The notes beneath the pieces were generated by a model. That model was given only the letters and a program-made list of their open reading frames with translations. It was not told the origin of the DNA and ran no database searches. 23,267 nt of DNA from Gnetum montanum (lineage: Eukaryota; Streptophyta; Gnetopsida; Gnetales; Gnetaceae), in contig MNCI01033409.1 of assembly GCA_015680685.1 (NCBI GenBank), positions 466,967 through 490,233 of the forward strand. Direction: 5' to 3'. Position numbers and translations under genes: made by a program. This document shows positions 10,591 to 20,159 of the stretch, piece by piece. Position 1 is the first letter of the stretch. Each line of letters opens with the position of its first letter.

Positions 10591-11712
10591 TTTTAGAGGG
10601 GTTTTGTTGGAATACGTTCATAATGATCAAATTGGTCCCATCTTAGAACGATTCCACTATCATTCTAAATTATTTTATGAATCCTTCAAATCAACTATGC
10701 AACATATACTTCGATATGGATATTATTGGCCTAGTATGTATCAAGATATTGCTTTGAAAATTCAAAGATGTTATAACTGTCAAACCCATGGACCAAAAAT
10801 CAAAAAGGCTAAAGCTCCCTTAAAACTAGTAATTGTGGAAAGATCATTTTAGCAATGGGGTTTGGATTTCATGGGTACAAGTACTTCTTTGAGAGATGGG
10901 CATAAGTTTATTCTCACAGCTACTAATTACTTCACTAAACTAAATGGTCTAAAGCAAAAGCTCTAAGAAGAAGTATAGCATTAGATTTAATCAAGTTCTT
11001 GGAAAATCAAATCTTAAGTCATTTTGGTTTACCTAAAGTATTAGTATCTGATAATGGATCTACTTTTCAATCTGAAGAATTCATAGCATGGGCATCAGAA
11101 AAATCCATTTTCATATTTCCTTCTTCCAATTATTATCCTCAAGGAAATGGCTTAGTTGAATTGACAAATAAAAATATTATTTCCTACATTTAGAAATCAA
11201 TGGATGGAAATTTAGGAAATTGGATTAATTATCTACAATTTGCATTATAGATGGATCATATTAGGTTTAAGAAGGCTATTGGAACATCACCTTATAATTT
11301 ATTCTATGGTTTGCCCATGAGAATTACAAAAAAGATTAAAAGTTTAGCTTTAGATTTTGTACAAAGGTATGGTGAGAAAATTGATAAAGATAGAAGTTTT
11401 ATGATCTTGCTCATCAAGAAAGAAGATGAGATAGATAGAGTAAAGGATAATTTGTTAAAAAGTATGTCTTAAGTCAAAAGATGGTTTAATGGAAATGCAT
11501 TGAAAAGAACTTTTCGAATAGGAGACCTTGTTTTGCTATGGAATATGAAGAAATCGAATAAGTTCACACCAACATGGACTGGTCTATTTTAGATTATGAA
11601 ACAATTATTCAAGGATACTTATAAATTATCAACATTAGATGGTATGGAATTGTAGTTTTCATATAATGTTTTACATATAAAACATTATTTTGGATACCTA
11701 CCCATGACTTAA
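10591..11712 (+). pseudogene. Integrase remnant and pol C-terminus
   Basis: Role: inserts the element DNA into the host chromosome. Seen: frame 2 (10604-10852) holds a decayed HHCC zinc finger. The CYNCQ pair and GYYWPSM are clear, but the second His is missing (YESF where GGHF is usual). The DDE core follows: WGLDFMG (about 10857), a one-base loss near 10940 that shifts to frame 1, VSDNGSTF (about 11047) and PQGNGLVELTNK (about 11140), so all three catalytic acids survive. TSPYNLFYG, then the C-terminal GDLVLLWNMKK, YKLSTLDGMEL and a final TAA at 11710-11712 complete the protein. Internal TAG stops occur at 10850, 11191, 11248, 11590 and 11653, and a TAA at 11470. No chromodomain is visible, as expected for Tat. 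Confidence 0.9.
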
Positions 11713-12893
11713 ATATCTCTATACAGTATGAAATTATAATGTTGTTGAATATATATAGTAATAAATAATAAAATTTTGTATATAGGAATTATTATGTATG
11801 CACTTGGTAGTAACATGTATTAGATTAATATCATGTTTAACCATGACATATATGTTTTATCTGTATGGTTAAGTAAGTCTATTTAGTATTTTAAAATAAA
11901 ATCAAATAAAATAAAAACTAACATATGTTCATGTTGAGTATGAATTTAAAAATATTTAATTAAAAATATTAGTTGAATTACTAAATTTATATTATCCTAA
12001 GTAATCATTACTTGAGATGAGTAAAGTTGAAGTGGTGGTTAATTAATTATTTAGTGGGAGATACTTCCAACAACCAAATGGTAAAATTCAAATTAGCATA
12101 CGTATAATGATTAGAAAGCAATTAATATGGACAAAGGTGGCAAGGTTGGTTAGCAAGATTTGGTCAAAATTTCAAATTTATTTGCTACTATAAGAAGAGA
12201 CATGGATTGCTTAAGATTACATCATTTTCCAGTTCAAAGTATGAATAAAGAAAGCTAGCAAAGAGTGTAGGTTTGAGAAAGCATGGTTCTTGGTGAGAGA
12301 GTAATGGGAAGACCATTTATCCCATATGTAATGGGATGTTGCATGAAACATGTTCTAAGAGCTTATTGCAAAGCAAAAGCCCATGGAGCATCAAGAGAAA
12401 GTCCGTTCCTACTTTGGCTTTCTGATGAGTTCATGTTTCTTACTGGTGGACTCTCTATGAAAGCTAATGTTTGGGGTAGATTTTATGAATGTGACAATCT
12501 AACCAAGATAATTCCTGGGGAGAGGCATTTGTATCTCAAGATACAGAAGCATCTAATTGGAATAGGCCACAAGAATCAACAAAAGAGGTAGATGCAAAGG
12601 AAACAAGAATAGTTGAAGAAAGTAAGGATGAAGACAATGCATTAGTTATAACTGAAATAGTGTATGAAAGGATTCAAGATAAGAGGATTTCCAAGAAAGT
12701 TATTTTAACTATCCACTTCCCATCCATTAAATAGTTTGTATAAAGCTTTATTTGTACAATTCCTTAAGTTTATTAGGAGAGAGGTTTTTATTACACCAAA
12801 CCTTAGGTTTGATGGAAGTTTTCCTCAAAAAAAGATTTCCATTTTTCTATGTAAACGATATTTCCAATAAAAATATTTTCTCAACTAATGTGT
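11713..12893 (+). other. 3' untranslated region of the Tat-like element
   Basis: This is 1.2 kb between the pol stop and the polypurine tract. The only notable open frame is 12283-12591 (102 codons, no recognisable motif, including a CCMKHVLRAYC segment). I cannot tell whether it is an accessory frame or chance. An AATAAA-type signal at about 12866 is followed by AT-rich DNA. Confidence 0.5.
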
Positions 12894-12909
12894 AAAAGGT
12901 AGGGGAAAA
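12894..12909 (+). other. Polypurine tract before the 3' LTR
   Basis: AAAAGGTAGGGGAAAA lies directly before TGTTGACAC. A G/A tract ending one base before TGTTG is a typical plus-strand priming site. Confidence 0.6.
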
Positions 12910-15628
12910 TGTTGACACTTTTAAACCATTTCATGAAGCGGACTTTTATTTCCCTAATTTATTTTTGATAGTTAGAAAATTAGGATTAGGGCAATGAGAA
13001 AGAGCATAATAATTAAATATATATGAATGGTGGTGAGGAAAAATTAATGAAAAAGCCTCAAAGTTTAAAAAGCAAGGCTGATGTCATTGGCATACATGTA
13101 ACAATGATCAAAATCAAATCTATTAAAGTGTATAAACCTTACACTTTAGAGATCCCAATATTAAGTAGAAATTAGTTTTAAATAATTGAATAAGTTACGT
13201 GATGCACCCTTAGATGCTCATTCTGCAAGCAAAGATTTATCAAAAATCAAATGCAGAATTGTGGATCATGATGGGAAAACTGATGAAACCGATGAAGCCA
13301 CTAATGAATTCAAGGAAATACTTACAAAAATTTGGATTCTTGGAATGTTGCAATTTTAGGATATGTGCAGAACATGACATGGTTGCAAAATTACCTAGAG
13401 ATGATAGAATAAGGCATTAGATTTTCACATAATTTTGTGAGTCACTGCAACTTCTTACCTAATGAATAACATGCCTCCTAAACCTACTCACTTTGGTATC
13501 ATCAAAATAGAGATAAACAAAGAAAGGTTATTGTGGTCTGTGTTTGTAGTTAAAGTTCCCCTGCTTTGCATAGAGGTAGTAGGAAAGAATAGTGAATTCA
13601 AAATGCTTTTAGTCAGTACTATTGTGGAAGGAAAGATGATTTTCTTGGTAATTTTTTTTTGGTGGAAGCTCCGTGCATGATGATGGGCTACCAAGGAGTT
13701 ATGGTGGTGTTGGTCTATGAGGAGAATTTGCATGTAAGTGGAGGCATTTCATAGCAAGTTTCATCAAGTGTTTCATGCATCCCTGATAGTGGAAAACCTA
13801 ATATTATAAACTGAAAACCTACTTCTGCTCCGTACACAAAGCGGAACCTTGTCGTTACCCTCATTCGTTAGCAGTGTCACAGATACATTTTGAACTGAGG
13901 CAATAGGAAACAATTGTACTAGAATGATTATGTCATTAATAGGTAAGGTACAAGTGACAATAGGAACATTACATGTCCAATAGCTATGGCTAGAAAGTGA
14001 CACCTGGCACGACCGATTCAGGCTTTTATTAGTGAAAACATTGGATTTTAAACTTTGGAAAAGTTAAAAATGATAATGGTATATTATCAAGAGTGAAAAG
14101 TATGCAGCTATTATTGACAGATAAATTAATTTTCTACTTCAAAGTTGTATATTATTTTATTATCTAACCTGGCTAATGTGGTTAGCCCTTGGTCATGCAT
14201 TGATTAAATAATTATATCATTTGAAATTTTGTATGTCATGAGAAGTTATCAATGGATGGGACACTTGCCAACTATGGCATACATTTCTCAAGTTTTTATG
14301 ACTTCCCATGGTAATCTCCATGATATATATTACTAAAGATAAACTTGGCCACCATAACTTAAATTTCTAATAACTTCCTTTGGAAGGTATAACTTCTAGG
14401 GTGGTTATAAATCAATCCTTTAGATATCTGTAACCCACCTCAATTTTTCATGATGATTGTAACTACCCTAAAGTCACTATAAAAGGGGCTTTAAGAGTGG
14501 ATATTAAGGAGAAAAACTTTTTTGGGAAGAAGAAAATTAATGATTGCTTGTTAAAGACATCAAGTTAGCCACTTTGTTTTAGTCCTGTGAGTTTATTTTT
14601 TTCTAATTTTTTTAGTTACTTAGCTATTGGTTTAGGTAGTAGCATGCTTGGCATTTAAATTTGATATTTTTAGATCGTTTTTATAGTTCTGTGTTACATG
14701 ATAGTAGACTCTTATTAAGATTTTCCATAGAAGAGCTCATGTTAAGAAGTCTCAAGAGCAATTTAATAGAGAAGTTTATTATTATGTAATGTTTAAGGCT
14801 ACTATTAGGATTGCTATAAGAGAGCCTTTGCTATAGATAAGCCATTTGAGCAAATTCAATAGTCTAGAGGGTTCAAAAAATCTTTGGTATTTTGATAGAA
14901 CTGAAATAGCTTTTTGATTTTTAAAATATATTCCTTTGGTATTTCAATAAAAAATTGTCAAATCTTTGAAAGCTCTATTGTATGCAATCATTGACAACTA
15001 TTATCTAGCCAAAATAGAGACTCATATGTGGTGTCTTACGTAGCAATTTTTGGTAGTATAGTAGGATTGTCTTTAAGAAATTGCTTGTTTGAGCCCAGAA
15101 AATTTGAAAAATTCATAGATATTAAATTAGGGATAACTTTATTGTGAAGTGATTCCTCATATTAATTTACCTTGCTTAAATATTTGAGATTTTTACAGAA
15201 ATCAGGTTTCTCCTTTTTTTTTTCTTTCTCTTTCCACTGAATCTTACTCTATTTTTAGTTTTCTTGTGGAACTTTCTCTCTCTGGGGGAAATTAAGAGTA
15301 GACTGGCAAAGTTGTACTCAATGGTTTTTGCAAAATTTTATTTGTTACAAGTAGGTATTATAAGGACCATATATACTAAGTAGTTGAACAAAATAGGAAT
15401 CTTCAAGAACTCACAGTATTTTACAAAGTTGACGAAATCTCTTTCATGATAGTTAATTATAATTTTATACACAACCCAACTATTTCAAGATTAACAACAA
15501 CAAACACATACATTTAATTACTGAGTCTATTTGGAGATATCTTGGCCTTGGTGTTGCTAGAGACCAAGAAGCACCTAAATCTTGTTTGAGGCACTCATTG
15601 GTAGTCACATCCCAAATGGTCAGCAACA
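12910..15628 (+). repeat. 3' LTR (copy B), about 2.7 kb
   Basis: The proposed ends are TGTTGACAC at 12910 and CAGCAACA at 15628, which share the inverted terminal repeat TGTTG...CAACA. The right 1.89 kb (13741-15628) matches copy A throughout. The left 0.83 kb has no counterpart in the window, because copy A is truncated at the junction with the 3.6-4.2 kb fragment. Short open frames inside it (13214-13420, 13462-13680, minus 13773-14003) show no known motif. An alternative LTR start at TGTCATGAG (14234) cannot be excluded. Confidence 0.65.
14478..14484 (+). promoter_or_regulatory. LTR TATA box, copy B
   Basis: TATAAAA follows GTAACTACCCTAAAGTCAC, identical over that stretch to copy A. It would drive read-out into the DNA to the right, that is, toward the RNase H fragment and the ABCC remnant. 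Confidence 0.6.
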
Positions 15629-15639
15629 AGAACTAAGCG

Positions 15640-15850
15640 AAAAGTTTTACCATAATATTCACCATTAACTTGATTTATGATAAACTAAGAGTCACCATCA
15701 ATAGTAATGGTTTTGACTTCATTTTACAAATAGTAATGGTTTTGACTTCATTTTACAAAGTTAGCAAGAGACCATGTATTAGAGCCTCGTATTCAGCTAT
15801 GTTATTGGTGCACATAAAGTTAAGTTTACAAGCGCTATGAAGAACTTATT
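15640..15850 (-). pseudogene. Minus-strand archaeal-type RNase H fragment
   Basis: Read on the minus strand, about 15825 to 15648 gives LNFMCTNNIAEYEALIHGL, then VKTIT, DGDS-stop and INQVNGEY. These match the middle of a Tat aRNH domain: acidic EYEAL and GDS both survive. The N-terminal YFDG part is absent. The frame is broken by a stop after LLLTL and by a perfect 29-bp tandem duplication. The fragment begins about 12 bp after the end of LTR copy B and belongs to a different element from the plus-strand one, possibly the one at 20.2-21.4 kb. Confidence 0.8.
15701..15758 (+). repeat. Perfect 29-bp tandem duplication
   Basis: 15701-15729 and 15730-15758 are identical. The unit length is not a multiple of three, so it shifts the RNase H frame. 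Perfect identity inside a decayed element indicates a recent event. Confidence 0.95.
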
Positions 15851-16169
15851 TGGTAGTTTAGAGGAATGGATCGCGCTTTAAGTATAGCAAAGAAAGACAA
15901 GGAGAACAATCAGAGATAGAATTGGCTTGTTCCACAGACCTCACAAATAAGGTGAAAGATAGAAGAGTTGTGCATGAAGTTTATACGTGGATTGCGTGGA
16001 AACCTGCAACAATTCCCCCGAGGAGATAGCATGCAAGATGAAAGGCGGAGATTTATTCTCCCAATAGTTGCTGTAACAACCTCATATTTTGCTTTTCATG
16101 GACGAAATATGGAAGATTTTAATAGAATCAGGGCGTCAACAATAAATATCATGCAATCAGAGTAATAAA
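15851..16169. other. Unassigned sequence left of the ABCC remnant
   Basis: The base composition is richer in GC than the retroelement DNA. A 65-codon frame (15968-16165) has no motif I recognise. It may be intron or upstream exon sequence of the ABCC gene, but I cannot show it. Confidence 0.4.
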
Positions 16170-16350
16170 ATGTATCAATTCAATGAAATGAAGGAACACG
16201 ATCTACGTATGAAGGCCACCAATGAATCCCTCAACTATGCCAGAGTGATCAACCTGAGTGGAGGCTTTACGCATAAAAGAATACAGATGGCTCGTGTATT
16301 CCCTTGGTCTGAATATTGCTATGCCCTGGAGATTCGTGATTCCGAATAAA
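16170..16350 (+). pseudogene. ABCC transporter transmembrane-domain exon fragment
   Basis: From 16170 the frame reads YQFNEMKEHDLRMKATNE, then LNYARVI (to about 16252), matching the conserved cytoplasmic helix of the first membrane domain in plant ABCC proteins (pattern RMKATNE.LN.MRVIK.QAWEE). A frame change follows, and in another frame WEAFTHKRIQMAR continues the same alignment for a few residues before homology fades near 16300-16350. The next recognisable exon starts about 1.4 kb downstream (17735). The piece is too short to judge whether splice sites survive. Confidence 0.7.
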
Positions 16351-16487
16351 TTTTGACGAACTGTTGGCATTGGATTCGGGAGCCTAGAAGTGCATTAAAT
16401 ACCCATAATTTCCAATGAAATTTTATCGGGATTTGTACATATACATTGAAATTGCTTCGTATTATTCTTACCTTTTTGGTTCTTGCA

Positions 16488-16639
16488 TTGTGCATTAATA
16501 TCTTACATATCTTCTCCTGAATCTTACCAGAAACTTCGTTTCATTGTTAAGTGGCAAGCAACCTTGTGCATTAATATCTTACATATCTTCTCCTGAATCT
16601 TACCAGAAACTTTGTTTCATTGTTAAGTGGCAAGCAACC
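16488..16639 (+). repeat. 76-bp tandem duplication, one mismatch
   Basis: 16488-16563 and 16564-16639 differ at a single base, TCG versus TTG, a CpG-type transition. It lies in the presumed intron of the ABCC remnant. The near-identity implies a recent duplication. Confidence 0.95.
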
Positions 16640-17734
16640 AATCAACATTCATGGCATCGGCATCGGCATGAGACGGACCACAGAAAACAAGGGAGTACGA
16701 ATGAATAAACAAACACACGGAAATCACGAAAGAGCTACTTTGGTAACCGAAGGCCCAAGACGCAAGTATGGGTCATATGGAAATCAAGTTTGGGACGGGT
16801 CGTGCGAGGAAAACATTGCATTTGCATTGATTGGCCTGCCTTTGGGAGCGTCAAAAGTTCCACCATGACTCACATTCGGGCGTGTTTATTGTTCATTGCT
16901 GGATTTTGCTCTTTTTCTCATATCTCTGCTGAAAAAAGAAAAAACAAAACAGGGTCATCGTCATGGGTCATGAGTCATGAACATGATGACGGATGGATGC
17001 TTGTTTAACTTTTTTTTTAAAATCTGTTTGAGCCAACGAAGCCCACCAGCACCGCGAATGGCCTTATGCAAGCTTATGGCGCTCTGTTTTTACTTTCTCC
17101 TTTTCTCCTTCATAGTGCCGATTTTCAAGCATCTGAAAGGTTTTTGATCATTGTAGGTGAGGTTGGGCTGTGCCTAGTTTAGATAAGTTGTGTGTTCTTA
17201 TAATGCGGTCATCTTCAACATGGCCGTATGGTGCTACTCACAAGTAGTGGTTGAACAAAAGTATTAGCAGATGTGATTTTTTATAAATTTGGTTTAGGCT
17301 TGAGGCTTAATTTCATTCTTGGAATTATTGGAGTGAGTAACAAAGGGGTTTCATTTTATTGCTGTAATTTTGGTTGTTGCAGAAATTATATGTTTAGCCA
17401 AATTATGGCTCCTGAGTAAGGAAATGGATTCAATGCCGTCCATACCTTTCCAAATTTTCTTGCTTCAGTTTAATGGTGATACTGCAATCTTCTGTACAAT
17501 TTTTAAGCATTAACAATATTTTGGATTTACACCGTACTTGTTCTATATTTTACAATGTTTTTTTATGATATATGAGATTTAATTTTTAACAAGCTAATAT
17601 ATTTAAATTTTCTCTATCACGTCCCCGGCTATGAACCAGTCCCCCACTTTTTCTTGAGGCACACATACCCAAACACAAACACATTCAAAATCATCACAAA
17701 TCCTCAATTCCTGGCTTCCACAAATTGGATTCTT
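16640..17734. other. Presumed intron or spacer of the ABCC remnant
   Basis: No protein motif is visible. The first 450 bp is fairly GC-rich and carries short repeats (GGCATC x3 near 16650; CATGA repeats near 16962-16985). The remainder is T-rich, as plant introns often are. Two overlapping open frames (16620-16868, 16790-17008) are unsupported. Confidence 0.45.
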
Positions 17735-18720
17735 TTGATGCATAGAAATATTGTGATACTGTGGTCTACCCCAACACTGCCTTCAGCTATGACGTTCACG
17801 GTGTGCATTTATTTGGGTGTACCTCTAAGGGTTGGCAAAGTGATCACTGCAATTCAGATTTTCAAGATCGTGCAGGAACCTATCAGGAACTTCCCTCAGG
17901 CTCTAATATCCCTATCTCAGGCCATTGTGTCGCTGGATGGGGTGGACGGGTATATGTCTGGTAAGGAGCTTGACCCCAGGCAATCCAGCTTCTGTCCCTG
18001 GTCACCACATTGCTGTTTCCATTCATGACGGAAGTTTCCCGTGGGATGAAGATAAATCCAAGGCCACTCTCAGAGATATCAATGTTAAAGTCACACGCAG
18101 TGCGTTGGTGGCTATTGTGGGCACTGTGGGATCCGGCAAGTCCTCTTTTCTTGCAAGTGTCTTACGCAAAATGCCAAGGCTCTCTCGAGAGATTAAAGTG
18201 AGTAGAAGCACGATATATGTTGCACAAATAGCATGGATACAGAATGCTTCTATACAAGATAATATTTTATTTGGGTTACCTATGGACTCTGCTCGGTACA
18301 GTAACATGATCAAAGTATGTTCGTTGGAAAAAGATTTAGAAATGATGGAATTTGGGACCAGAGTGAAGTTGGATAGTGTGCCGTGGATGCTCACACTGGT
18401 ACAGATCTCTACAAGGAATACATACGGAGTGCACTAGGCCATAAACAAAAACAAAGAAACAAACCAACAAAAAGTGTTCTCTTGGTAATACATCAAATTG
18501 ATTTTCTTCATGGTGCAGACCTTATTTTGGTCATGGGAGATGGTATGAAAGTGCAATCAAGAAAATATGATGATCTTCTTCATTTTAAAATACACTTTGA
18601 AGCATTAGTTGTAGTGCATGAGCATGCCATGAGAATAGTGGAAGCTAAGAATGTAATACCACATCAACATATGTCATGTCACCACCACATCAACACCCTA
18701 CTACATCAACATTTAGAGCT
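17735..18720 (+). pseudogene. ABCC (MRP-type) transporter pseudogene, end of TMD1 and NBD1
   Basis: Role in intact relatives: an ATP-driven exporter of glutathione or other organic-anion conjugates in plant membranes. Seen: frame 2 from about 17735 has [21 protein letters not shown] and [19 protein letters not shown] (about 17868-17925). A frameshift near 17960-18005 leads to frame 3: [19 protein letters not shown], Walker A GTVGSGKSS (18120-18146), the Q-loop YVAQIAWIQNASIQDNILFG (about 18216) and LEKDLEMMEFG. At about 18375 the text jumps to AVDAHTGTDLYKEYIRSALG in another frame (from about 18383). The roughly 40 residues between, which hold the LSGGQ signature and Walker B, are missing. 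IHQIDFLHGADLILVMGDG (H-loop, about 18489) and a ragged end near 18700 follow. The closest plant group by memory is ABCC4/ABCC14. Neither the second membrane domain nor NBD2 is in the window. Confidence 0.88.
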
Positions 18721-18739
18721 TGTTTGCAAGGCCACATTC

Positions 18740-20158
18740 TAGCCTTGTTAAAAACCAAATGGGCCTTGATTCATTGAATCAAATCATGAAAAAGCATGTT
18801 GTTACAAGAAGTTAATATTATAGCTTAAGGGAATGTGATTATCATTGGAGCACAAAATGTGGAGGATTTGTAGGATAGTTATCCAATGTCCTATATAAAT
18901 AGGACACTAATTATAGCTTTTAATTTTATGGTGGTTATAACTCCTGTAGTAGGTGTAACTAACCTTAATTTCTCATTATGTTTGTAACTACCAAGAAGCC
19001 ACTATAAAAAGAGCTTCAAGGGTAGAATGAAAGAGGAGAGGAACTGAGAAAAAGTATTGAAGGTTACTTGTAAGAATGGCTTGCTAATTGTATCATCAAT
19101 TAACTACGTTGGTTAAATCCTATAAGTACTTTTCTTCTTATTTTGTCTTAGTTGCTTAGCTAATGGTTTAGATAGTACTGTTCTTAACATTTAATTTTGG
19201 GATTTTCAGATTTCTCTTACAACTCTATTTTTGAGCAATTTTAGACTTCTATTTTGTTACCATGTAAGAGCTTATGTTGTCCTTTTAAAAGCATCTTGAG
19301 CAATTTAATAGCAATGTCTTTATGAAATTGCATGTTTGAGTCTAGAAGGTCTAGAAAATCTTTGATATTTTGAGTTAACTTGAAATAGCTTCAATTTTAA
19401 AGTGTTTCCTTTATGTTCAATCTAGAAATTGTTAAATCTTTTTTCTGATAGCTCTATTGTTTGCAATTCTTGACAACTCTTAACTAACTAAATAAAGGCT
19501 TGTATTTTGTCTTTTACAAAGTGTTTTGGTAGTTTAATAAAAGTGTCTTTTTAGAAATTGCTTATTGAGATCAAAGGGTTTGGACAATTTGTAATACTAG
19601 GTTGAATTAAGAGCTTTATTTCAAAATGTTTTCTCTATTCAATTTATCTTTCTTAAATGTTTGAGATTTCACACAAATTTGCTTTCTTTTCTTTTATATT
19701 TTAATATCTGTTAAATCTCATTCTATTTCTAATTTTCTTGTGGATCTTTCTCTCTACGGAAAATTAGGACTCAATTTCTGCAGAATTGTGCTTAAGCATT
19801 TTGGTGAAATTTTATTTCTTTCAAGCAACGTCCTATAGAGACTATATAGACTAAGTGACTTAACAAAATAGGAATCTTTAATGGCTCACAGCATTCAAGA
19901 GGGTTAGCTAAATTTTTGTTATAATAGCTAGTTACAATTTCATACACAAATCAAATCATTTCAACATTCATAACAATGAAAACACATTTACACTTAGTTC
20001 ACTCTATTACCACTAAGTTTGTTTGGAGGTATATGGACCTTTGTGTTTCCAAAGACTAACAAACACCTAAACTCAAGTTTGAAGGAACAACCTTCATTTC
20101 CTGTGATCCCAGTCACAAGACCGAAGTAAACATTGGTGGTCCCAAATGGTCGCCAACA
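18740..20158 (+). repeat. LTR copy C, diverged relative of copies A and B
   Basis: From about 18740 (CTAGCCTTGTTAA, aligning with CTAACCTAGTTAA in copy A) this region aligns with 4640-6092 and 14165-15628, with more substitutions than A shows to B. Shared blocks include the TATA region, the CTTGTGGAACTTTCTCTCT-like stretch (about 19737) and the end CCCAAATGGTCGCCAACA (20158). TTGGCAT directly afterwards resembles the start of a primer-binding site. TGTTG at 18797 with CAACA at 20158 could instead mark exact LTR ends (1362 bp), but homology seems to extend further left. No flanking duplication is visible (AAGCA versus ATTGG). Confidence 0.75.
19003..19009 (+). promoter_or_regulatory. LTR TATA box, copy C
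   Basis: TATAAAA is preceded by GTAACTACCAAGAAGCCAC, recognisably the same block as in copies A and B. Its survival in the most diverged copy supports its identity as the LTR core promoter. Confidence 0.55.
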
Positions 20159-20159
20159 A

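Larger units (their letters stand above)
4193..15628 (+). mobile_element. Degenerate Ty3/gypsy Tat-like LTR retrotransposon
   Basis: Seen: long direct repeats flank an internal region with gag, protease, an RNase H of the archaeal type, RT, RNase H and integrase in that order, all on the plus strand. A primer-binding-site-like sequence follows the left repeat and a polypurine tract precedes the right one. Known: the extra RNase H and the protease-linker motifs are typical of the Tat branch of plant Ty3/gypsy elements. Odd: at least five frameshifts and more than twenty in-frame stops. The left LTR lacks about 0.8 kb present in the right one. In the 215 bp starting at 4501 and 14041 I count about 14-15 mismatches and no gaps, so the insertion is old. 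The element is not autonomous in its present state. Confidence 0.9.

Noticed and set aside
16620-17008. Two overlapping open frames in the GC-richer spacer
   Set aside because: There is no recognisable domain. One overlaps the 76-bp duplication, and they lie where an ABCC intron is expected.
18010-18394. Overlapping plus- and minus-strand frames within the ABC domain
   Set aside because: The Walker A and Q-loop motifs fix frame 3 on the plus strand as the true one; the others are shadows.
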